Shown here: positions 18,614-27,900 of the stretch, piece after piece | Layout of the letters: each line of letters opens with the position of its first letter | Numbering within the stretch: the stretch's first letter is position 1 | Origin: Paenibacillus plantarum | GTDB lineage: Bacteria > Bacillota > Bacilli > Paenibacillales > NBRC-103111 | Length of the DNA: 64,000 nt | Reading direction: 5' to 3' | Assembly (NCBI RefSeq): GCF_013141695.1 | Contig: NZ_WHNY01000067.1 | Coordinates: forward strand, 62,001-126,000 | The notes under the pieces: generated by a model | The model's database searches: none | What the model saw: the letters and a program-made list of their open reading frames with translations, nothing else | Told to the model about the DNA's origin: nothing | Made by a program: the position numbers and the translations under genes

Positions 18614-20128
18614 ATGTTAAGGGTTATGTTTGCCGATGACGAGCCTTACATGCTAGAGGGACTGCGGACGATGATTGATTGGAACAAACTAGGCTTTGTC
18701 GTGTGCGGGGAAGCTTTAGACGGGGAAGACGCATTAGCTTTGATGGCGTCGGCCCTGCCTCATTTGGTGCTGACGGATGTTCGAATGCCTGTAATAGATG
18801 GCTTGGAATTGATTGAACAAGCGTCGAGCCTCCATCCTGAAATGAAATTTATCATTCTAAGTGGGTATGCGGATTTCGAATATGCCAAAACAGCGATGCG
18901 GCATGGTGTCGCCAACTATTTGATGAAACCGTTGATTGAAGATGAGCTTATAGCTGCAGTGGAAGCGGTTGCGGTTACGATTCGAGAGCGTATAGCTGCT
19001 AGCCAGTTCGAAAACGTTGCTTTGGATTGCTTACGATTGGAAACGATTTCAAAGTTGTTACAGGGAGAAAATAGGCAGAAATGGATCGAGCAGGCGAGCG
19101 CTTTGTTGGATATTCATGAACATTCGAGCTTTCGCTGTATTTTACTTGAACCTAACATTCAAGCCCAAAATCAATCGGACCTGAAGCAGATTATTGCAGA
19201 TAAGATGAAGCTTATGCAAGTAAGGATGCTTCCATTTGGCGTAGGGAAAGAACGCCATGGATTTTTACTGGTCAGAGGACCCCAGGAACGCGAACTTTCT
19301 ACTGCAATCTTAACAGAGATCATGACCAGTGTTAGACAGGACTGGGGCACAGCGATCTCCTTTTCGATTAGCAGTGAACATAAGGGACCGCATGCGTTAA
19401 AAGAAGCATTTCGTGAGGGGCTCATTGCCGAAATGTGCAAGTTCCCTTCTGGAGCGGAAGGGATTTACATCTATCAAGGAGAGTGGTCAGCGGAGACGCT
19501 TCCTGCATTTGGTATGACGGAATCCATCCTAGATGCCGTAGGGAGTGGGTGTCCAGATACTGTGCGAGCCCATGTACACCAGTTATTCATCGCTTTTTCG
19601 AGGCAGTCCGTATCTGAATCTTGGGTTAGTGCTTATTTAGATAACATTAAGCTTGAAATTCTTAAGTTAGTTACCCAATTTGGCGGTGATCCTAATTGGA
19701 CTTCAAATTGGTATGTTCCCACTGTTCCAATGGATGTTGGCCTCTTGGAGCGCAAAGTAACACAAGAGATTCTGCAAGCTGTAGAGTGGATCGGTCAGAA
19801 AAAAGGCGTAGGGCAAGATGAAATCGTATCCGCAGCAGGAGACTATATCAAATCGCACTATAAGGAAAAGCTGCAACTGCAGGTTGTTGCAGAGCATTTT
19901 AGCCTGAATGCTGCGTATTTTGGCCAGAGGTTTAAGAAGCAAGTTGGCCTCACCTTCAATGAGTATTTACATGTCGTACGAATCGACGAGGCCAAGAAGT
20001 TACTTCGCCGAGAAGAACTAAAAATATCCGATGTCGCTGATCGTGTCGGTTACTCGGATTCCGAACAGTTCGTAACCAAGTTCAAGGCACTTACTGGCCT
20101 GTTACCCTCTGCCTACAAGAAGGGTTAA
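18614..20128 (+). CDS. YesN-type response regulator, first of two in the xylan cluster
   Basis: A 504-residue receiver plus AraC-type regulator. The receiver has FADDE, Asp55 in TDVRMP, and a Lys in LMKPLIEDE. The C-terminal two-helix-turn-helix segment includes LNAAYFGQRFKKQVGLTF and VGYSDSEQFVTKFKALTGLLP. ATG 18614 is preferred over the in-frame GTG 18605, because GAGGTGA lies just before it. It precedes a YesM-type kinase by 25 bases and presumably receives phosphate from it, alone or shared with the 21970 regulator. Confidence 0.9.
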   Translation: MLRVMFADDEPYMLEGLRTMIDWNKLGFVVCGEALDGEDALALMASALPHLVLTDVRMPVIDGLELIEQASSLHPEMKFIILSGYADFEYAKTAMRHGVANYLMKPLIEDELIAAVEAVAVTIRERIAASQFENVALDCLRLETISKLLQGENRQKWIEQASALLDIHEHSSFRCILLEPNIQAQNQSDLKQIIADKMKLMQVRMLPFGVGKERHGFLLVRGPQERELSTAILTEIMTSVRQDWGTAISFSISSEHKGPHALKEAFREGLIAEMCKFPSGAEGIYIYQGEWSAETLPAFGMTESILDAVGSGCPDTVRAHVHQLFIAFSRQSVSESWVSAYLDNIKLEILKLVTQFGGDPNWTSNWYVPTVPMDVGLLERKVTQEILQAVEWIGQKKGVGQDEIVSAAGDYIKSHYKEKLQLQVVAEHFSLNAAYFGQRFKKQVGLTFNEYLHVVRIDEAKKLLRREELKISDVADRVGYSDSEQFVTKFKALTGLLPSAYKKG

Positions 20129-20153
20129 CCTATGACTGACAAGGAGAGCAAAT

Positions 20154-21977
20154 ATGAGCCGGAAATGGAAACTGTTGCGTATTGTTAATGATATTCCCCT
20201 GAAGTTCAAGTTTCTGATCATTTACTTGATGTGTGTCTTGCTGCCAATATTGTGTATAAACAGCTTGTTTTTCTTACAGGATAGCAAAAATACAGAACGT
20301 AGAGAGATGGATAACTTGCGGATTTCTCTGGATAGGGTCGGAAATGAAATCATGCAAATGGTGAACTCAGGCGTTGTGATTGGCAACGCTGTTTCCGCTG
20401 ATCGTGTATTTAATGAGATGCTAGAATTTACGTACTCGGATAATGTTGCTTATTACGAAGAATACGACAGTTACCTCCGAGACAAATTGGGGCAGTATCC
20501 GAATATTTATCCCTATATCTCTTGGATTGGCGTATACACATCGAACCCAACGCTATCCAATGGTGGAAGCTACTTTATGTTTAAGCCTAATGATCTGAAG
20601 AGTGAATGGTATCAGAAGATGAACGAAAATAAAGATAAGGTGACAGTGACCTCTTATTTGGATACGAATCCCATGAATCCCGAGGAAAAATTGGTATATG
20701 TCAGCATTATTCGGAAGCTGGACAATTTCCCAGACCTCATGAAATTCTCTAAATATTTGCGTATCGATATTCGAATGGATAAGCTGCTAGAGCTGTTTGA
20801 CAAAGAGCGTAATTACTTGTTAATCAAGCTCGTGGATGAAGAAAATCGACTTGTTCTTGAATCAGCAGGTGCGTTTAAGGGAAGTGACCCTTTGCTCCCG
20901 ACCCTGCCTGTGTCAAAGGTTTCTCAGCTGACAGGCTTACCTGAGAAGAGTTTTGTCAATCCTCTCAGTAACGCTAGTTATATGCTTAACTGGCGGCTGG
21001 TAGGAATTCCAGAGGGAAGTCGAATTGCGGAAGAGAGAAGAGGGGTTATCCATTTCTTTATCTGGCTGACGCTCATTAGTACGATCATTCCGACAATATT
21101 GATTTACATTATTATGCATTCTTTCAATTTCCGGGTAAGAAAGCTCTCCAAACATATGCAGCTGGTGAAAAACGAGAGGTTCGAACCCATTACGTTGTAT
21201 GAAGGAAAAGATGAGATCGGTCATCTTCTTCGCAGCTTTAATTTGATGACGGAGAAAATTCGTAATTTAATTAACGATGTGTACAAACTCGAAATTCAGA
21301 AAAAAGATTTGGAGTTAGAACGCGTACAGGCCGAGCTGAATTATTTGCAGAGCCAAGTAGATCCTCATTTTCTGTTCAATACGTTAAATGCGATTCTTGT
21401 TGTATGCAAGAAATATCGTTATGAGCATGTGATAGAAATTATTCAAAACTTGTCCCAGATTTTGAGAAGACTGCTAAGCTGGAAGGAGGATTTGGTGACA
21501 GTAGAAGAAGAGCTAAGCTTCACTGACATGTACCTCCAGATCGAGAAGTTCAGATTCCAAGATCGGTTTCACTATGAGTTGTCCATTGACGACTCTGTTC
21601 TATCGTATCGCATCCCGAAGATGAGTATTCAATCGCTCGTGGAGAACTCTTGCAAGCATGGGCTTCAATCGGTGAAAGGGAATCGCAGAATTCGGATATC
21701 TGTTGAAAGAGCTGGGATGAACATGCTCATGAAAGTTGAAGATAACGGAATCGGTATGAACAGCACGAAACTGGATGAAATTGTTCAGAGTCTGTATAAA
21801 GGAGAAGACAACGGCAAGAACATCGGACTTCGCAATGTGTACCGACGTTTAAATCTGTTTTATGCGGAACGCTCATTGTTCCAAATTGAAAGCATTCCCT
21901 TCGAGAAAACGAGCGTTACTATACAGATTCCTTTGAGTCTTATTAGGAAACAGGAGGAGACGATCGGACATGTATAA
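20154..21977 (+). CDS. YesM-type sensor histidine kinase of the xylan cluster
   Basis: A 607-residue membrane kinase. An N-terminal transmembrane helix (FLIIYLMCVLLPILCINSLF) is followed by an extracellular sensor of about 260 residues and a second helix (about 300-322, HFFIWLTLISTIIPTILIYI). Then come a HAMP domain, a His_kinase domain with His405 in QVDPHFLFNT, and an HATPase with NSCKHGLQSV and DNGIGM. AAGGAGAG precedes ATG. Its 3' end overlaps the second regulator by 8 bases, so these two are translationally coupled. The signal is probably a xylan fragment. Confidence 0.92.
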   Translation: MSRKWKLLRIVNDIPLKFKFLIIYLMCVLLPILCINSLFFLQDSKNTERREMDNLRISLDRVGNEIMQMVNSGVVIGNAVSADRVFNEMLEFTYSDNVAYYEEYDSYLRDKLGQYPNIYPYISWIGVYTSNPTLSNGGSYFMFKPNDLKSEWYQKMNENKDKVTVTSYLDTNPMNPEEKLVYVSIIRKLDNFPDLMKFSKYLRIDIRMDKLLELFDKERNYLLIKLVDEENRLVLESAGAFKGSDPLLPTLPVSKVSQLTGLPEKSFVNPLSNASYMLNWRLVGIPEGSRIAEERRGVIHFFIWLTLISTIIPTILIYIIMHSFNFRVRKLSKHMQLVKNERFEPITLYEGKDEIGHLLRSFNLMTEKIRNLINDVYKLEIQKKDLELERVQAELNYLQSQVDPHFLFNTLNAILVVCKKYRYEHVIEIIQNLSQILRRLLSWKEDLVTVEEELSFTDMYLQIEKFRFQDRFHYELSIDDSVLSYRIPKMSIQSLVENSCKHGLQSVKGNRRIRISVERAGMNMLMKVEDNGIGMNSTKLDEIVQSLYKGEDNGKNIGLRNVYRRLNLFYAERSLFQIESIPFEKTSVTIQIPLSLIRKQEETIGHV

Positions 21978-23475
21978 GGTTATCTTCGTGGATGATGAGC
22001 CTTTCGCTTTGGAAGGTATCAAGCTCATGGTCGAATGGGAAGAGCTTGGCTTTGAAATCGTACACATGTGCGAGAACGGCGAAGAAGCTTTAGCCTGCAT
22101 AGAAGCCTGTAAGCCTGATCTCGTTGTGACGGATATTCGGATGCCGGTCATTGACGGATTAGAATTAATCGATCGGGTGCAAAAGGCAGGCAACGATCCC
22201 GTATTCATCATTTTAAGCGGCTATAATGATTTCGAATATGCGCGATCCGCCCTAAGGTATGGGGTAAAGCATTATTTGCTTAAACCGGCTTTGGACAGGG
22301 AATGGGAGGCTGTTATTCAATCTGTTATGGAAGAGCTGCAGCAGAGAGAACAGCAAAGGCTACGCCATGACCTAGTTACCGACCGTCTAGTTCCTACTCT
22401 GCTTGCTCAAATGCTTCGGGGGGAAATTTCGGCAACAGACGGAAACGTTGGGGACATACTAGATCCCTTGGCACAAGGAGATCAGGGCTGGAGGTACATT
22501 CATGTAGAATGGCTTAGCGGCACAAAACAGGAGCTGGATGCACGATACTTACACTCCCGAAAAGCTCATGCAATCGACTTGTTTGGGAGCCAGGACGGCC
22601 TTGTTATGGAGTCATTCCCTGAGATGGAGGAATGGGCTGGGCAGGTATACGAAGATCTACATGAGCAAGGTATCGAATGCTGTCTCTCGATAGGACCACG
22701 GGTGGAATCCCTCCGTCATATAGAAGAGTCGTATGCAGGTGCTCTAGAGACATCCGTGCATCATTTCTTTCATGTATCTGGTGGTCCACTCGATTACGAT
22801 AAGATTCATCACAAGCAAATCAGCTATGATCTTCATGCTGTTTCTATCGTAGATGACATTCAAAGTGCCCTTGAGGCGCTTCAGGATAAGCGGGTTGAGG
22901 ACCTGATTAAGCAAATGTTTGGGATACTGTCAGCTAACAAAACGGCTCGGGAAGTCGTTCATTTGCTGGTCATACGCATTGTTTTGAAAAGCGCTGCTGT
23001 CATGCGGGAGATGGGTATTGACTCGGAGGCGCTGCCTCGTGTTCGCGATTTTTTGAGAAGGGAGCATCGTTCCCTACAGGAAGTGGAGGAGTCCCTGCAG
23101 GCGTATGTGCAGCAGTATATGAGCCAGCTGAAGCAGCATAAAGAAAAGTTCTCCGGTCACCCCCTTCGAGTTATTGAGCGTTTTATCCAAGAGCATTACC
23201 GGGAAACGCTGACGATTAAAGACATCGGAGAACGGTTCTTCATGAACCCCGTATACTTAGGTCAAGCGTTTATGAAGCGGAACGGTGTAGGCATCATTGA
23301 GTATATTCATGACCTGCGTATTAACGCGGCGAAGCGTATGCTATGCGAAACGGATGAGACGATTCGTCTCATTGCAGAGCAGATCGGATACGTGCACTAT
23401 CATCATTTCCTCAAAGAGTTTGAGAAACGTGTGTCTGACAAGCCCGGTGTGTTTAGACAGTTAAGCAAAGCATAA
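21970..23475 (+). CDS. YesN-type response regulator, second of two in the xylan cluster
   Basis: A 501-residue regulator with a receiver domain (FVDDE, Asp55 in TDIRMP, Lys in LLKPALD), a long middle region and a C-terminal AraC DNA-binding segment (FFMNPVYLGQAFMKRNGVG, IGYVHYHHFLKEFEKRV). CAGGAGGAG lies upstream of ATG inside the end of the kinase gene. The eight-base overlap makes it the more likely cognate partner of the kinase. Having two YesN regulators around one YesM kinase is uncommon and may split control between the importer and the xylanases. Confidence 0.9.
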   Translation: MYKVIFVDDEPFALEGIKLMVEWEELGFEIVHMCENGEEALACIEACKPDLVVTDIRMPVIDGLELIDRVQKAGNDPVFIILSGYNDFEYARSALRYGVKHYLLKPALDREWEAVIQSVMEELQQREQQRLRHDLVTDRLVPTLLAQMLRGEISATDGNVGDILDPLAQGDQGWRYIHVEWLSGTKQELDARYLHSRKAHAIDLFGSQDGLVMESFPEMEEWAGQVYEDLHEQGIECCLSIGPRVESLRHIEESYAGALETSVHHFFHVSGGPLDYDKIHHKQISYDLHAVSIVDDIQSALEALQDKRVEDLIKQMFGILSANKTAREVVHLLVIRIVLKSAAVMREMGIDSEALPRVRDFLRREHRSLQEVEESLQAYVQQYMSQLKQHKEKFSGHPLRVIERFIQEHYRETLTIKDIGERFFMNPVYLGQAFMKRNGVGIIEYIHDLRINAAKRMLCETDETIRLIAEQIGYVHYHHFLKEFEKRVSDKPGVFRQLSKA

Positions 23476-23490
23476 AGGGTGTCAAATGAA

Positions 23491-23524
23491 GGACGTGTAT
23501 CTCTTTTCTAAGAGATACACGTCT
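23491..23524 (+). terminator. Rho-independent terminator
   Basis: GACGTGTATCTCTT pairs perfectly with AAGAGATACACGTC around TTCT, followed by TATTTGC. It ends the regulatory operon. Confidence 0.8.
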
Positions 23525-23536
23525 ATTTGCTACCAC

Positions 23537-23659
23537 ATAAGAATTTATAAGTTTCCGGTACTCGGAAGAACAAATTCTTATTGGCGATAAAAACTACCTT
23601 TTAAACGCGGTCGCTCATCCTCGAAGTGCTTCGATAGAAGTTTTTCTCATGAGCGCGAC
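23537..23659. other. Intergenic region with two nested inverted repeats
   Basis: ATAAGAATTT (23537-23546) pairs perfectly with AAATTCTTAT (23572-23581), enclosing TTCCG/CGGAA. A second structure has GTCG+CTCAT against ATGAG+CGAC (23610-23659, two-base bulge), enclosing the palindrome TCGAAGTGCTTCGA. It lies between a terminator and the xylanase promoter region, with no reading frame. It could be a structured RNA or an extragenic palindromic repeat; I do not recognise it. Confidence 0.5.
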
Positions 23660-23713
23660 TAAAAATCGCACACAATCTTGAAAAATTTTAAGAAAATGGG
23701 GGAGAGTTCTTTA

Positions 23714-23729
23714 ATCTGTGAATGGTAAG
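23714..23729 (+). promoter_or_regulatory. Sequence box shared with the aldouronate importer promoter
   Basis: ATCTGTGAATGGTAAG matches TTCTGTGAATTGTAAG at 14726-14741 in 14 of 16 positions. Both precede genes of the xylan cluster, so it may be a binding site for one of the YesN regulators or a shared promoter part. Confidence 0.45.
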
Positions 23730-23802
23730 TGTAGTCAGATTCTATATCATATAACATAGAAGACCTGTTTAAACAGGGGATGATGAGGAGGTTTATCAAT
23801 CT

Positions 23803-24795
23803 ATGAACAACAAGGTACCGAACTTATACGAGGCTTATCAGGGCATATTCAGAATTGGGGCTGCTGTTAGCACGAAGACCATCCGATCCGAAGGAAACTT
23901 CATCGCCCAGCATTATAACAGCATTACAGCGGAGAACCAGATGAAGTTCGAGGAGATCCATCCAGAGGAAGAGCGGTACACATTCGAGGCTGCGGATGAA
24001 ATCATGGATTTCGCCATGCAGAACGGGATTGCCGTTCGGGGGCATACGATGGTCTGGCACAATCAAACCTCCGATTGGATATTCGAAGGGCCTTCTGGCG
24101 GTGTAGCCAGCAAAGAAATGGTTCTCTTGCGGATGCAGGAGCATATCCGTACGGTAGCTGGTCGTTATAAGGGCAAGGTGTATGCGTGGGATGTCGTCAA
24201 TGAGGCGATAGAAGATAAGGCGGACCTGGTTATGCGTAATACCAAATGGTTGGAGATCCTGGGTGAGGATTATATTCGTCATGCTTTCGAGGCAGCACAT
24301 GAAGCCGATCCGAATGCACTTTTATTCTACAATGACTACAACGAGACAGAGCCTGTCAAACGGGATAAGATTTATCATCTCGTCCGTTCATTGAAGGAAA
24401 AGGGGGTTCCTATCCACGGAATCGGCATGCAGGGGCATTGGAATATCTATGGTCCCTCCTTGGATGAAATACGGCAAGCGATCGAGCTTTACGCATCTCT
24501 CGATCTGGAGCTTCACATCACCGAGTTAGATCTCTCCATGTTTCAATTTGAGGACAGGCGGACCGATCTGTTGGTACCCACTGAACAAATGGTGGAGCTT
24601 CAGGATCAGCGGTACGAGGATATCTTCAGGCTATTTAAAGAATATCGAAAAGTCATTACGTCGGTAACGTTCTGGGGAGCGGCTGACAACTATACGTGGT
24701 TGGACAACTTCCCTGTTCGCGGCAGAAAGAATTGGCCGTTTCTATTCGATGGGGATCTCCAGCCTAAGCAAGCATTTTGGCGTGTAATCGGGTAG
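23803..24795 (+). CDS. Intracellular GH10 endo-xylanase
   Basis: A 330-residue single-domain glycoside hydrolase family 10 enzyme with no signal peptide. The acid/base Glu134 lies in WDVVNEAIED and the nucleophile Glu241 in LHITELDLSM. The family signatures HTMVWHNQ and GIGMQGHWN are present, as is WGAADNYTWLDNFP near the end. AGGAGG lies 11 bases before ATG. As the XynA2-type enzyme of Paenibacillus aldouronate clusters, it should cut imported xylo-oligosaccharides and aldouronates in the cytoplasm. The GH67 alpha-glucuronidase and GH43 genes that often accompany it are not in this window. Confidence 0.95.
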   Translation: MNNKVPNLYEAYQGIFRIGAAVSTKTIRSEGNFIAQHYNSITAENQMKFEEIHPEEERYTFEAADEIMDFAMQNGIAVRGHTMVWHNQTSDWIFEGPSGGVASKEMVLLRMQEHIRTVAGRYKGKVYAWDVVNEAIEDKADLVMRNTKWLEILGEDYIRHAFEAAHEADPNALLFYNDYNETEPVKRDKIYHLVRSLKEKGVPIHGIGMQGHWNIYGPSLDEIRQAIELYASLDLELHITELDLSMFQFEDRRTDLLVPTEQMVELQDQRYEDIFRLFKEYRKVITSVTFWGAADNYTWLDNFPVRGRKNWPFLFDGDLQPKQAFWRVIG

Positions 24796-24862
24796 GCAAA
24801 TTGACATAATTGAGGGGGGATTATTCTTTATTTTGAGTATGTGAAGCCAATTACCTAAGTTG

Positions 24863-24898
24863 TAGAATGAAATTGGAATAAAATTGTAAGCGATTGCA
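24863..24898 (+). promoter_or_regulatory. Promoter -10 and cre site for the SLH xylanase
   Basis: TAGAAT (24863-24868) sits in GTAGAATGAAATT, identical to the stretch at 11315-11327. TGTAAGCGATTGCA (24885-24898) matches the cre consensus with one mismatch and lies directly before the ribosome site, so CcpA could block transcription. Confidence 0.65.
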
Positions 24899-24915
24899 GA
24901 AAGAGGAGGATGAGA

Positions 24916-27900
24916 ATGCTAGTGAGAAAACAACTTCATGTATGGATGGCAATTGTGCTGCTGTTCGGGATGATCGCCCCACAACTATTAATGCCTCTGA
25001 TGGCATCGGCTGCCGGTAATACGGTCGTTTTGTCCCAAAGCTTTGAAGACGATCAAACTGGCGGTTGGGTTAAGGTATCTTGGATGGGAGACGGTACCAT
25101 TGCCGTGACTTCGGCAACGGCCTCCGATGGCTCCAAATCCTTGGCGATGACGAACCGTGCTGCAAGTAATAGCAGCCCGCTCTTGGATTTGACTTCGTAC
25201 ACGCAAGCCGGCCATACGTACGATTTGTCACTGAAGCTTAAAGTGGGTGCAGGAACCGATAATTTTCATATCGCTTCCAATGTCGATGCCGCCTCGCTGA
25301 CCAACAAATATCCTTGGCTGGTGGGAAATACATCGGTTAGTTCCACCGATTGGAGCACTTTTGAACTGAAAGGATACGAGCTGCCGGGAGATACGAAGGG
25401 GTTTAAAATATGGGTAGAGTCGGATTCAGCTTCTACGACTACGGAGGACCTCTATATCGATGAAGTGCAGCTAACAGATGTCACGCCGACTGCACCGATT
25501 GATCCGGGAGCGGTTGACCAAACTGGCATCCAATCTACCTTTGAGGATGGGCAAGGAAATTGGGTGCGCAGAAACGGCTCCGGCAATATCGAGATATCGA
25601 CGGCAGACAATCACACTACAGCCGGCTCCAAGAGCTTGCTGACCACGGTATCAGAGCAATATGACGGGCCTTTGCTGAACGTCCTTGGCAAGATGTCCAA
25701 GGGCTACAAGTACAATTTATCTACTTGGGTAAAAATGGCTCCAGGACAATCCCCCACTGTATTGCGGCTCTCTGTACAGAGTGGTGATAGTACATATACG
25801 AATGTTTCGTCTAACGCAACGGTAACTTCTGATCAATGGGTACATTTGACGGGGGCGTTTACAGTTGCTGCCACTCCGACCGTAATGAATGCATACGTGG
25901 AAGTAGCCAACAAGTATGAAGATGCAAGATCCTTCTATATGGACGATTTCGATTTGTCCTATGTGGGTCAAGTATCCGGGCCGAAGCCGATTCAAACGGA
26001 TATTGATCCTTTGAAGGACATCTATGCGGACAACTTCAAAGTCGGTGCTGCCGTAACAGGAGATCAGCTTACTTCCGATGTCCACACGCTTCTGGATTAT
26101 CACTATAGCTCCCTCGTAGCTGAGAATGCTACAAAGCCGGGGTCTCTGGAACCGACAGAAGGGCAATGGAACTGGACGGAAGCAGATAAGATCGCACAAT
26201 ATGCCAAGAATCACACGATGAATTTCCGGTTGCATACCCTTGCTTGGCATTCGCAGGCTGCGGAATGGATGTTTAAGGATGCGCAGGGCCAGCCGCTTGC
26301 AGCTACACCGGAGAATAAACAGTTGGTGCTTGACCGTCTGACAACATATATCCAAACGGTGGCGCGCCACTATAGTTCCATGGAAGTGCCGATCAATGCC
26401 GTCGACGTGGTCAACGAAGTTATTGATCCAGGACAGCCGGATGGCATGCGGAAGAGCGAGTGGTATACGCTGACTGGATTGGATTTCATCCGTACAGCCT
26501 TTAGGGTTTCTCGTCAAGAGTTGCCAGACGCTAAACTGTATATCAACGATTACAGTACGCAGGATCCGGCCAAACGCGACTTTTTGTTCAATTTGGTGAC
26601 AAAGCTGAAAGGCGAGGGAGTTCCGATTGACGGCGTGGGTCATCAAACGCACATCAGCATTGGCGGCCCCTCGATCGAGCAAATTTCTGATTCCATACGG
26701 AAATTTGGAGAAGCCGGATTCGACAATCAAATAACGGAGCTTGACGTTTCGGTTTATACCGACAACAACTCCACCAGCTATGATGAGCCCAGCCTTGTGA
26801 AACAAGGCTACCGTTATAAGCAATTGTTCCAAGAGTTTGTTCGACTGGACAATGAGGGCAAACATGCTGCCTCGAACACGCAGGCCTATAATCCTGACGG
26901 ATGGATTAGCAATGTTACGATATGGGGGATTGCAGATGATCATACCTGGCTTGATAACCAAGGTGCAACCCGTAAAGATGCTCCTTTCCCATTCGATGTG
27001 CAGTATCAAGCCAAATATGCTTATTGGGGAATGATTGAAGCAGTCAAGACGTTGACGCCATCCCATCTTCCAATAACCGCGCAGACAGCAAATACAGCGA
27101 AAGGTACACCGGCTAATGCTTCGGATCCGGTTTGGAACACGGTTCCGGCATTGAAAACGCAACAATTGGGTACCCTTCAGGCTGAAGTGAAAACCTTGTG
27201 GGATGAACAAAATATGTATGCTCGCGTAGCGGTCAAAGACATGACCAAATCCGCGACGGATCTCATAGAACTCTTCGTGGATGACAATGGCATTAAGAAA
27301 TATACATTCGCACGAAATGATGCTCGAATGACAGAAGGAACCGACGGTTATGTGTTGCAAGCATCAATCCCGATGGCAGGCACATTAGGCAAGGGAGTGA
27401 AGTTTGACGTAAGAGCCACCGATAAGGGGATTAATGACGGTACGGAGCATGGGAGCAATGGCGTCATCGTATCCTGGAGTGATCCACGGAACACGCAGGA
27501 CAACGACGTGCTTGGTTACGGGATCTTGACTTATATCGATGCGGTAAAAGTGGCAAGTGCTTCTTACGGAACTCCTGCAATCGATGGCGAAATGGACAGC
27601 AAGTGGGCGAACGCACCGGTTAATACGACTGATGTGATGGTAGAGCAGCATAATAATGCAGTCGCCAAAGCTCAATTGCGTGCCATGTGGGATGAGCATA
27701 ACCTCTATGTCTATGCCGTTGTGTTAGACAGCAATTTGAGCGATGCCAATGCCAACGCATGGGAGCAGGATTCGATGGAGATTTTCGTTGATCAGAACAA
27801 CGGAAAAACGGACAGTTACCAAGGTGACGATGGTCAATACCGAATCAATTTCAAAAATGTAAAGACCGTCGGCGGCCATGCAACCCAGAATAACTATACA

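Noticed and set aside
25717..27360. 547-codon open frame on the minus strand
   Set aside because: It lies wholly antisense to the GH10 xylanase, has no ribosome site or family motif, and its residue mix (His, Arg, Ile, Cys rich) is that of a shadow frame.
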